Source of the DNA: Ochotona curzoniae
Lineage: Eukaryota > Chordata > Mammalia > Lagomorpha > Ochotonidae
Direction of reading: 5' to 3'
NCBI RefSeq assembly: GCF_017591425.1
Contig: NW_024467119.1
Span: 80,034,894-80,098,893, forward strand
DNA: 64,000 nt
The position numbers and the translations under genes were made by a program. The first letter of the stretch is position 1. Every line of letters starts with the position of its first letter. Of this stretch, positions 25,801-37,800 are shown in pieces. The notes beneath the pieces were generated by a model that worked only from the letters and a program-made list of their open reading frames with translations, was not told where the DNA came from and did not search any database.

Positions 25801-28800
25801 AGCCTTTGGGCCGTCCTCGACTGCCTTCCCAGGCCACAGGCAGGGAGCTGGAAGGGAAGCGGGGCTGCCGGGATTAGAACCGGCGCCCATACGGGATCCC
25901 GGGCGTGCTAGGCGAGGACCTTTAACCATTTGCGCCACCGCGCCGGGCCCTGCATTTTAATTTTTAAGATTCACTTGTTTTTATTTGTAAGGAAAATCTA
26001 TAGAGAGAGGCGAAACAGAGAGTTCTTCCATCTGCTGGTTCACTCCCCAAGTGGCCACAATGACCAAAGCCAGGCTGGTTCGAAGCTGGGAGCCAGGAGC
26101 CTCTTCTGGGTCTCCCGCATGGGTGCGGTGGCCCAAGGACTTGAGTCACCCTCCACTGCTTTCCAAAGCTGTTAGCTACGAGCTGGATCGAAAATGGAGT
26201 AGCCAGGAAAAAATAGCACAAAGCAGTGCCCATATGGGTGTTGTGCGACCACACCAGTCCCTGGCCCTGCATTTCTTACAGCTGCAGTATATCTGTACAA
26301 CTTTGTCCTAATGGGCTGTACGTATCATTTTAAGACGTTGTCTGTCTCTGTGTTGAGTCCAACTTCAGAATGTCACGATTGGAAGCGGGGGGATGGGAGG
26401 AGATGGTCTTGTGTGCTCCTTTTTTTGTGGGTGAGGCAGGTGCTTTGCCCTGAGTCCATGTGTCGCCGTCTGGGCAGGTGTCTGCCCTCCTCGAGCGCCT
26501 CCCGCTTTGCCGGGAGATATTGCACATGGTTGTCTCGACTTTGACACGTCTCAGAGGCATCATAAGGATTCTCCTGTAGAGAGAGGGTGCCGCACTTTCC
26601 CCAGCCCCAGAAGCAGCCTGGTTGTGGTGCGGTAGAAGCTCACAGGCCTTCATTGCACAGAGATGGAAGAACGGTGCTGTGGCATCACTGGAGAAAGACA
26701 GAAAAGCTGGCTCTTGCCCGAGGTTTCTCCCTGCGTGCCCCTGTCCTCTGTGTCCCAGGCTGCTCATTGCCTGCTGCAGGCAGTGTGGGCACCTGCCGCA
26801 GTCCCGGCCGCTGCTGAAGGCAGCTCTGGTGTCCTTCTGGAGTGTTACTTTTGCTTGTTTCTGCATCATCACCTTTGTTAACAGGTTCCGCAGAGGAGGT
26901 GGTGCCAGGTTTGTTTGCCAAAATGGGGAAATAGGCTTAGGCAGCTGAAGAGATTGGCTCTGATCTTACAACTTGTTGACTCATGACCAGGTGTGCAGTG
27001 TCACTACTGTTGGTGATTCAGCTCAGTGTCAGCAGGTGTGTGCAGTGTCACTACTGTTGGTGATTCGGCTCAGTGTCAGAAGGTGTGTGCGCACCGTCAC
27101 TACTGTTGGTGATTCAGCTCGGTGTCAGCAGGTGTGCACCGTCACTACTATTGGTGATTCAGCTCAGTGTTAGCAGGTGTGCACTGTCACTACTGTTGGT
27201 GATTCAGCTCAGTGTCAGCAGGTGTGTGCAGTGTCACTACTGTTGGTGATTCGGCTCAGTGTCAGAAGGTGTGTGCGCACCGTCACTACTGTTGGTGATT
27301 CGGCTCAGTGTCAGCAGGTGTGTGCAGTGTCACTACTGTTGGTGATTCAGCTCAGTGTCAGCAGGTGTGTGCACCGTCACTACTGTTGGTGATTCAGCTC
27401 GGTGTTAGCAGGTGTGCAGTGTCACTACTGTTGGTGATTCAGCTCGGTGTCAGCAGGTGTGTGCAGTGTCACTACTGTTGGTGATTCAGTTCAGTGTCAG
27501 CAGGTGTGGCAGTGTCACTACTGTTGGTGATTCAGCTCGGTGTTAGCAGGTGTGCAGTGTCACTACTGTTGGTGATTCAGCTCAGTGTCAGCAGGTATGT
27601 GCAGTGTCACTACTGTTGGTGATTCAGCTCAGTGTCAGCAGGTATGTGCAGTGTCACTACTGTTGGTGATTCAGCTCAGTGTCAGCAGGTGTGGCAGTGT
27701 CACTACTGTTGGTGATTCAACTCAGTGTTAGCAGGTATGTGCAGTGTCACTACTGTTGGTGATTCAGCTCGGTGTCAGCAGGTGTGTGCAGTGTCACTGC
27801 TGTTGGTGATTCAGCTCAGTGTCAGCAGGTGTGGCAGTGTCACTACTGTTGGTGATTCAGCTCGGTGTTAGCAGGTGTGTGCAGTGTCACTACTGTTGGT
27901 GATTCAGCTCGGTGTTAGCAGGTGTGCAGTGTCACTACTGTTGGTGATTCAGCTCGGTGTCAGCAGGTGTGTGCAGTGTCACTACTGTTGGTGATTCAGT
28001 TCAGTGTCAGCAGGTGTGGCAGTGTCACTACTGTTGGTGATTCAGCTCGGTGTTAGCAGGTGTGCAGTGTCACTACTGTTGGTGATTCAGCTCAGTGTCA
28101 GCAGGTATGTGCAGTGTCACTACTGTTGGTGATTCAGCTCAGTGTCAGCAGGTATGTGCAGTGTCACTACTGTTGGTGATTCAGCTCAGTGTCAGCAGGT
28201 GTGGCAGTGTCACTACTGTTGGTGATTCAACTCAGTGTTAGCAGGTATGTGCAGTGTCACTACTGTTGGTGATTCAGCTCGGTGTCAGCAGGTGTGTGCA
28301 GTGTCACTGCTGTTGGTGATTCAGCTCAGTGTCAGCAGGTGTGGCAGTGTCACTACTGTTGGTGATTCAGCTCGGTGTTAGCAGGTGTGCAGTGTCACTA
28401 CTGTTGGTGATTTGGCTCAGTGTCAGCAGGTGTGTGCAGTGTCACTGCTGTTGGTGATTCAGGTTAGTGTCAGCAGGTGTGTGCACTGTCCCTAGCCTGT
28501 ACTTTCTCACCACTTGAAATGGTAACTCTGTTGCCATTGAGTATCAAACCCCTGTTCTCAGTAGTGCACTGGGGCCTGGTAGCCAGCATTTCTTTCTGTC
28601 TCCATGCCTTTGATAATTCAGCATTCTGCACGTGTGGAATTGGGAAACAGTTGTCCTTCTAGGTGTCTGGCCTGTGTCACTTAGCGTGTTGCACTGCATG
28701 TTCATTGTGGTATAATCGATCAAGATCTAATTCTTTTTTGTTTTAAGCCGTGTTATCCATGTTGGCTGTCTAGTCTGGGGTTAAATGTACTGGCATTATG

Positions 28801-31800
28801 ATGCCAGAGGGTGTCCTGCTGTGTATAGGAAGGCTATCTTGTTTCTCCATTCCTTTCTTACTAGACATTTAACCCTGTTCTGCCTTTGGACGACTGTAAG
28901 AATGCTGGGACAGTGGTGCCCCTCCCTTTCATTTCCTTGAAGCTCGGAGAGAGGAGAGTGAGATCTTCCGTCCTTTTGGTTGATGAACTCTTTAGGTCCA
29001 GTGCATTTTCAGCTGGAAGCAAAGCTGCCCTCTGGAATATTACACACATCAGAAAAAAAAAAAACTCTAAATTTTGGTTAAGTCCCATGGTGCAGGAAAG
29101 GGGCTTCCCCACAGGGCGTGGGCATGGAGACTATTAGCTGGCAAGTTAATCGCTTTTGTTTCTTCAAGGGAACACCCAACAAGTGCCTGTGAAGAACGAA
29201 GCAGACAGCTGTGAAGCCTCGAAGAAGCCCGAGGCACGGCCCCCTTCAGACAGGAGGAGCCACCGCACGTCTAAAGAAGACACGTGTCCCGAGAAACCGG
29301 ACACGCCGCCCCTGGAGGTCTGTGCAAGCCTCTTCCGTGTCTGTTAGCTAGAGCTTTAGACGGCAGGTGTGGTGTGTGGCAAGTGTGCACATCTGATTCG
29401 TGCTTTCCAGCACATGTGGATCCCTGCCGGCAACTGCCAAGGGTGATGTGCACACTCAGTTACTTGGTTTATAATTACACGGGTGTTGCTCAAGTAAGTC
29501 TTAGTAAAACCACGTAGCTTTTACTTTTTAAAAAAATATTCTCTAAGGTGTTTTTGTTTGTTTGTGTTAATTTGAAAGGCAGAGTTTTAGAAGAGAGACT
29601 GATCTTTCATGCCCTGGTTCTCTTCCCTAAATCACCACAATGGCCAGAACTGTGCTGGTCTGAAACCCGGGGCCGGGAGCTTCTTCCAGGTCTCCCACCT
29701 GGGTGCAGAGGCCCAAGGACATGAGCCACCCTCTCTGCTGCTTTCCCAGTCCATGAGCAGGGAGCTGGATTGCAGGTGGAGCAGCCGGGTCTTAAACAGG
29801 CATCCATGTGGGGTACCCGTGCTGCAGGCGGAAGCTTAACATCTGTGCATCTGTCCCGTAGCTTTTACTGTGAAGTGAAGCTGTTCTGAAGCACCTGGGG
29901 CAGCTGGTAGGTCATGAGGGTTGATTAGAAGGAAGTCACAGGCCCCTCTGTGCAGTTGTGAGCCGGTACCCAAGCTTCAGGACCCACTGCGCGGAACCTC
30001 TTGGCACACATCCTCTTCAGAAGACAGGCTGTAGATACACGGTGACACCCGGGCACAGTGCCATCAGCAGGCATCTTTGAACAAGGAGGAGCTCTTTTCT
30101 TTCTTGAAACAGATAGCAGGTGAATGCATTTAGTCAGCCGCGCCAGAAGGAGAAAGAAGGAGCCCAGGTTGAAGAAGCTGTGGCGAAGGTCTGCTGCTGA
30201 GGTCTCTGTCGCTTTTACCTGCAATCTGAGACCGCTTGGAGGTGACAGTCACAGGTGGATGTGAAAATGGCAGTGTGCAGAAACCAGGGAGGGGTGCTCT
30301 GATCGGCATTGCTGTGCTTACACAGGCGTGGATTCAGAGAGCTCGGTTTCAAAATAGGGCCCAAGCAGGGGAGGCATTGTGCCCTGTGGCTTAAGCTGCC
30401 CCCCTGGGTGCCCTGCATCCCATATAAAAAAAGGGTACTGCAGATTGAGTCCCAACTGCTCTCTGTTTCTCATCCAACTTCCTGCTAAGATATCCTCTGC
30501 ACGCTATCTGCCGATGGCTTAGGTACCTAGGGCTTGGATCGGGTCTGGCCTAGTCCTAGTTGTCACAGATATGGTGAGTGAACCAGTGCATGGAAGATCT
30601 TTCAGCCTCTCTCTCTCTTTCTCTCTCTCTGTATTTCTTGCTATTGCTGTACCTTCTATAAATTAGTCTTTTATAAAAATAACTTGTAACAATGAGAGAC
30701 CTTGGTTATGTTATTTCTAAAGTGGGTGATTTCTTTTCTTTTGTTCCTGTGGTACTTAAATGTTAGCACAAGCATGCGTTTTCCATTTAAGTCAGGCGGA
30801 AGAGATTGGAAGTCAGTGTGTTTTGGACCTTTTGAATGAGGCATTTGCAGAAAGCCGGGATGTTTCTATGCAACCAAAGACACGGGCTAATCCTCAGTGG
30901 ACCGCCAAAGGGGCTGAAGTCATAGGAGGGTTAGGGTGCTGGTGGGCAGGAGTGCCAAACCCTCAGGCAAGAGTGAAGGTGGCACAAGCAGTCAGAAATG
31001 AAGTGGCTGAGTGAGATGGGAGGGAATGAGTGAGGTTAGGGGCTGAACCTGACTCGCTAGGGATACCTGTAGTTCTGTGATGGAATAGAAGCCAGTGTTG
31101 AGGTACCCTCGATGCTGTGTTTTGGAAGATGTTGGAACTGCTTACTGCGCAGTCTCCCAGGCCTGAGACAGCGCTGGGGACCAGCGGCAGTATGGTTGCT
31201 GGTGTGCCATTCCCCTCCCTCAAGTCGAACCCCAAACTCCAGCGTGCTCCCTGCCAGACTGACCCTCTGCCCTCTGGGCTGTGTGCCACTGCCTTTGGAG
31301 GGGCCCTTCACTTGCTCTTCTGCTCTCTGCGTGTCTTTATTAGTAGATCCTTGTGGGCCTGGGCCTCATCCCTCACTCCCTGGAGCTCCACCCCTTCTTG
31401 TACAGTCCCTGTGGTTGTGTGAGGACTCTGCCATTAGTTGGCAAAAAAGTAGAGTTTACCAGGTAGGTTTATTTTTATTTTGGTGCAAAAGATGTAAATC
31501 CAGTCTTTTTTTTTTTCAGAGTGTACACTTTTCCAGAAGTTTTTTGAAAACCCTTGACATGTGCATGGATTTTATTTATTTTTTTTCTACACCAAAATAA
31601 ATCACTTCTAATTTCATGTTCCATGAACTTGTGGCAGCCCCCATCTTCATGGTCCCCAATTGCCAGTTTGTGAGTCTGTGTGTAGGGCAGACTTCTGTAC
31701 CCACAGTGGCAGCTGGCTGCCTCCGGGCGCCGGTCCAGGGCATCCGAGGGAGACCCAGGCGGAGCCAGCTTGGCTCCCACCCACGTTAGCTGAGTGCCGA

Positions 31801-34800
31801 CTCAGGCTGTAGCAGTCATGTCTGTGTTGTTGTGATGAACCGTGTTTGAGGAACTGTTCTTTAAAACTCCGCGAGTGTCCTCCCCATTTCATTGTTCACC
31901 CTGACAAAATCAGTGTTGACAAACACATGCCCGAGTGCAGGGGCGCAGTGTTCTCCTTGGCTCGTTCTTGGAGACTGAACTCCTTGGCTTGGAAGATGGC
32001 CTGAATCTGCAGTGTGTGGAGAACACTCCGCTAACTTGGTTGGCAAGGAAGGTGGAATCCCAGATTTGCATGCCATAAGCCAACGTTTAAACCCACCACC
32101 TCTGGCTCGCTCTCTGCATCAGAATTCTCACTGCTTCAGGAAAGTCATTCATGATTATTTTAGAAGGAAAAAGGGGTAAAAAAGAAATTAACTTGCTTGA
32201 ACATTTTGCATACATTCTGTTTCTTTTCTGCGCACATGTTTAAGAACAGAAAATTAAAAATAGCTATGTTAATAACTGTGGGCCTCCGTGTACTTACAGC
32301 TTTGTTATAATGTCACCGTTCTTACACTGCACAGAGTTAAATGGGGATCTTTATTTCCAGGCAGTACCTAACATTCCACTCTAACTGAGCCATAATTTGC
32401 ACTGTTCTCCCGCAGGTGCACGCAGGGGCTGCCTCCAGCTGTTTCCTTCCACCAGTAACTCCAGCGGGCGGTTCTGCCTGGGGTGTGTCCTTGTCTGTAG
32501 GTGTGGAATTCGAGATAGTTGGCCGCTTAGGGCTGCCCCCGTGTGCCGGGAGCTCATTTCCCCAAAGCGCAGCTGGCACAAGCTGTCCTTCGCCGGTGGG
32601 GTTTGGGGCAAGGCTGCTGTCCCTCCCCTACTCAGCAGCCCCAGTGGGTGGCGAAGACTTGGTCAGTGGATGGACAAGCAAGTTGTGTTCTGGTTTTCAT
32701 TTCAGTGTGTGTGTCTCAGTAGGAAGAGGTGAGAGTGTTCCTTTGGTTTCGTTGCTTTGTGCCATTCTGGAAGACACGCAAGTGTAGGCAGCACCCGTCT
32801 CAGATCCTCCCACTGAGAAGAAATTCCTGTAAATGGACAAGTCCGTGGGTGGGCAGGGTCTGCATCTGCTACCCACAGGGGGACCCTGGTGCTCGACCCT
32901 GCTTCGCTGCCCCTGCCAAGTGTTGGCTGGCATAGTCCTGCATCGGTACCATAGTGCAAGCTCCTTTATTGTTTGTGTCCCTCAAAATTGCATGACCATT
33001 ATGAAGTCTTTCCGGTTGAACTCTCTGGGTTTTACTTTATGCCCCGTCGGCTTTTCTGCTGATTGCCACCAGTTCTTGTTGATTCTTTGTAAGGAGTTTG
33101 GTGTGTGAAGGATGCTCTGTGCCTTGGGTGGTTTTCATCACTTGCCCTTCCCTCCTTGTGTTTCTTTGGCTCCTTTACATCAAATGCGCTGTGATGCGGG
33201 GCTGTCCACCGCATTGCTCTCACTGCGTCTGTCTCCCTTGGCTTCTGTTTGAGCTTTGGAAATCTCCATGGGGGAGGTCTTTACAGCTCAGTGAACTTAC
33301 CTTTTCATTGCATTTTCCATCAGCCTTTTAAAGTTTCCTGTGATTTTTTGAGGGGTAGTGAGGGGTACTATACTTTTCTAGAGGCATAGAAGTCCCTCAC
33401 CCATCTTGGGTTCAGCTTTTCAGAACCGTGTTTTGAAAACACAGAAAGTACGTTCTTGCCTTCCTGGGCAGAGAGGCTCGGCCGTGGTGGGGATGCTGTC
33501 TGGAACTTGGCTGGGCTCCTAGTCCACAGCTGGCAGGTGCGGGTCCACTGAGCCCTGGCTGAGTTCGTCTGGGACTCCGGTGCCATGGCATTGCACAGGA
33601 GCCGCTGCGGCCCCATATTCGCAGATGAAGGGCTGGAGGAACTCTGCCTGCTCAGACTCCCAGCATGTGGACCATGAATTGCTAGCACATGTTTTTCCTT
33701 TGTAGCCTTTTAGGAATTTATTTGTAGGCAACAGCCCCCCCCCCCTTTTCTTCTCTTTCTGTGCAGCTTAGGGAAGGAGGAGGCGGGAAATGCAAACAGA
33801 CTCGGTTTTGAGAAGCACGCGTTCGGCACTCGGATGGCATCGCTCTCCCGTTGTGTGTTCAGTCATAGTTGTTGCTTCCTGTTTAGTCTGTGGAACTTGC
33901 TTCACCTTCCATTTCTCTCCTCCAGCAAGAAGATCCTGCTAGGAAGAAAAAGCTTCAGGAGAAGAAGGAAGCTGGTTCACAGAGCCTGAACTGGAATAAA
34001 AGTCGAACCTGCAGAAAAAAGAAGCGGGGTGGCGCCCAGCTCTCCCGGTGCGTGTTTCTGCTGTCCCTCAGGAGTCCTGGTCTGTCTCTCCCTTTGTAGT
34101 TCTCTGTGGTCTGATTTCTGTTCCATGGCGTGTGTGCGAGGGTAGCAGAGAGTCACTGTTTTGCATTTAAGTTTTTTAAATGTCTTTTATTTATTTGAGA
34201 GGCAGAAATGTCACAGCCGGGGCTCCTGTCCACTTGGTCCCTTCCACAAATGGGCACAGCCAGGATGGTGCCAGGCTTACTATTCGTGTTTTGAGGTTAC
34301 CATCTGTTTGTAAAGTTAGTATGTTTGCTCACCATAATTTTTATTTTGTTAACCACATTTTGGCAAATCTTCCCTTTACAAAAGGCTGGAAAAGCTGAGA
34401 GGATTTCAGGGGGGGAAGCCATGAGCTTCATTCTGCCCAGACAAGCTCGTGGAGTGGGTGTTGGAGCGAGCCCCCCAGCACGGGCAGACCTCTTGTTGGG
34501 TTCACCTGGGCTGCTTGGAGTCATGATCATGAAATAGCTGTGCTCCGAATGAGGAGGATGGGCTAAATGACTTCCAAGGTCAGGCTGGTCCCCTAGCACC
34601 ACCTGTGCCTTGCTCTGTATCATCCATCTCCTGCCGGGTCTAAGCAGGGAGGCCTCTCCTTATGGCAGGTGCCTGTGCAGAAAAGAAACGCACATCCACC
34701 TGCGACGGATGACAGATGCCTCCGTGCACTTGCCCCTTGCAGGCCTCCAGAGCAGAGTGAACTCAAGCTCAGCTGCGAAGGCTGCGAGCCGTCAGGGCTG

Positions 34801-37800
34801 AGCGGCAGCACCGACGCCAGGAGCTGGAGTGAGCAGGAAAGCGCCGGGGCACCGCACAGAGCAGACGGCCCCGTGGCGAGCGGCTGCCCTGCAGAGCAGA
34901 GAGGGGCAGGTGCGTGCACGGGGCTGCCGGGTGGGGCCTCTCGGGACGGTGTGTCTCCCAGACCAACACGGGCGGGCTCAGTGATGTCCCCTCCCGAGTG
35001 GCATAGCTGTGTTTGTGGAACCGGGGTGCAGAAGGCCTGGGCAGAGCTCTCCTGCAGCCCTCTCTCCTGCCTCTCCACTAAGCCCAGCCTTTCTCAGCAT
35101 TCTCTAGGAAGACTGTAATTAAGCCAGTAGTGCCACCCGAGGCTGGACACCCTGAGTTGCCCTAGGGCCAGACGGTGGCCCCAGCCACATCTGCTGGGTG
35201 GTTCCATGGAGTGGGAGATAGACAGTGGGCACCCAGCAAGGGCAGAAGGCAGGGCTTGGGGCTCACTGGGCTCACTGGGTTGGTGGCTGTCTGTAACCTT
35301 ACCACCCCATGCCTGCTGGCTCTGACACATGCCCAGGGGGTGCACACGGCTGGCAGGGGTAGAGCTGGTTTGTCACAGTGCTCATTGCCTCCTTCGCCTT
35401 GGCACGCATGTGGCTTTGTGTTCTTTACTGGAAACTTGTCCCACACACACCCAGTCTGAGACTTTCAGTGGACATCTGTTTGTTTTTCTTAACAGGTGAT
35501 TTTTTTTTTAACATTTATAAGTTTAAACATGTAAACATTTCTGAGTTTTTAAAAATATATTTTAAAATGTTTACTTATTTAAATATCAGTATTTATTTTA
35601 AAATATTTACTTATTTTTATTCATAGGGGCCCAAGGCTTTGAACCGTCCTCTGCTGCTTTCCCAGGCTGTGAGCTAAGAGCCGGATGGGAAGTGAAGCAG
35701 CTGGGTCTCAAACTGGCATCCAGTTGGGATGCCGACCCCGTAGGTGGAGCTTAGCCGCCCACTCCCTGGCACCAACCCCACATTTGGAGGCTTTTAGTAG
35801 ACAAGAAAAGTAGGGGAGAGAATTTTCTACAAAATTCCAGTCTAGCTGGAAGAGCCTCAGCTTTCTTGATTTTTTCTGCGATCTTTTTTTTGTTTTGAAC
35901 ATTGAATTATTTGAAAGAGTGATGGACAGGAGAGAGAGAGAGAATCAAGACTTTTGTCTCCTGGTTCACTTCCCAGACAGCCACAACAGCCAGGGCTGAG
36001 CCACAGCAATGCCGGGAGCTCCTTCCAAATCTCGTTCATGGTTTGCAAGGGCCTAAGCACCAGGGCCATCTGCTGCTGCTGTGCTGTAAGCTCAGACCAG
36101 ATGTGGAGCAGCCAGGACATGAACTAGTGCCTTACAGGGTTCCTGCTAAGCCACAAGCCATTCTGAGATCAAGGTTATCTTTGGTCTTGACCACCTTCAC
36201 CCCAAACAAGCTTAGCTGCTCACCTCATGAGCAGACTGGACACAGCACATCCCTCACTATAAATAAAGTAAATATAAAACGTAAGGGGCAACCTGGTGGT
36301 GTAGCTGATTCTTTGCCTGTGGCACCAACATCCCATGTAGGTGCAGGTTTCAATTCTGATTGTTCCACTTCCAATCCAGCTCCTTGTTTATGACCTGGGA
36401 AAGCAGTGGAGGATGGCTCAAGTCTCTGGCCCCTGCACCCATGTGGGAGATCCAGAGGAGGCTCCTGGCTCCTCGCTTCAGATCGACTCATCTCCACCCA
36501 TTTGGGGAATGAACCAGCAGATGGAAGATCTCTCCATAATTCTGCCTTTCAAGTAAAAATTAAATAAATCTTTAAAAAATAAGTATAAAATTTGAGAGAC
36601 ACAAAGAAAGAGCACCCCCCCGACCCCATCGGCTGGTTCATTCCACAAACGGCAGCAGCAGCTGGACTGGACCGGCCCATAGCTGGAAGCCAGGAACTGA
36701 TCATGTAACTATGCTGCTGTGTGGCCGGTGGAGAGTCTACAGAGCAGGCAGCAAGGGAGACCCTGAATCTGGCAGGCTTCCTGCCACAGCAGTGTCTGAA
36801 CAAGTGGGCCCAAGGCCGCGTCCTCGCACTGCTTGCTTCAAGGCCAAGGTCAGTCCCAAGAAGCTGCCTTGGGCTCCTAAGCAGCAGTGGCTGGCTGTGG
36901 CCATCCTGATGCCCCGCTCCTCTCTCAGGAGCCATGTCCCTGTGTGTCAAGCCTTCTGTTGCTTCCTCGCAGAGGGCTGCTGCCCCAAGCCCCAGAAGAA
37001 GTGCAGGGACAAGTTCTGCTTGGATTCCAGCTCGGACTGTGGCAGCTCATCGGGCAGCGTGCGGGCCAGCCGCGGCAGCTGGGGCAGCTGGAGCAGCACC
37101 AGCAGCTCCGAAGGGGACCGGAAACCCATGGTGGAGCCACAGCGCCTCCTGCTGGCTGGTGAGGAGCGTGCAGTGGGGTTGTCTGCTTTAGTTCCTACCC
37201 TGTTTTCCTGTGTTGTGGTGGCCGCTTCCACAGCAGGATCGTGGTCCAGCGGCATGAATTTGGTGTGGACTCTTAGGACACTTAAAATGCTGGGTCCGTA
37301 TACCTATCAGCAAAATAAAGCATTATTGATTTGTACTCACAGTTACTGAATCAAATTTCAGTGTAGCATTCCCTGAGTCTTTTTTTAACCCAGCCTTTTT
37401 TGTGGTGTTGTGTCTCTGTTAAGATGTAGTTGATTTCTTTGTTGTTGTCATCGAAGTGAACACTTAACCTTGGTAAAAGAGGCAGGGGCCTAGTGGCTAA
37501 AGTCCTCACTTTGCACGCGCCAGGATCCCATATGGACGTTGGCTCTAATCCTGGCATCCGCACTTCTCACCCAGCTCCCTGATTGTGGCCTGGGAAAGCA
37601 GTCAAGGATGGCCCAAAACCTTGGGGCCCCGCAGCCGTGTGGGAGACCTGGAGGAAGTTGCTGGATCCTGGCTTTGGGTTGGCTCAAGTCCGACTGTTGC
37701 AGCCACTTGGGGAGTGAACTAGTGGACAGAAGATCTTTCTCTGTCTCCTTCGCCCTAATTCTGACTTCCCAGTAAAGATAAATAAATCTTAGAAGGAGAG

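Noticed and set aside
26973..27392. Repeated + strand frames ([13 protein letters not shown] type)
   Set aside because: They arise from minisatellite units translating in frame by chance; unit lengths vary and stops appear between blocks.
36711..37349. 212-codon + frame around exon q
   Set aside because: Only 36973-37158 is exon, and in the phase joined to exon p; the rest of the frame is intron and CSINE without family resemblance.
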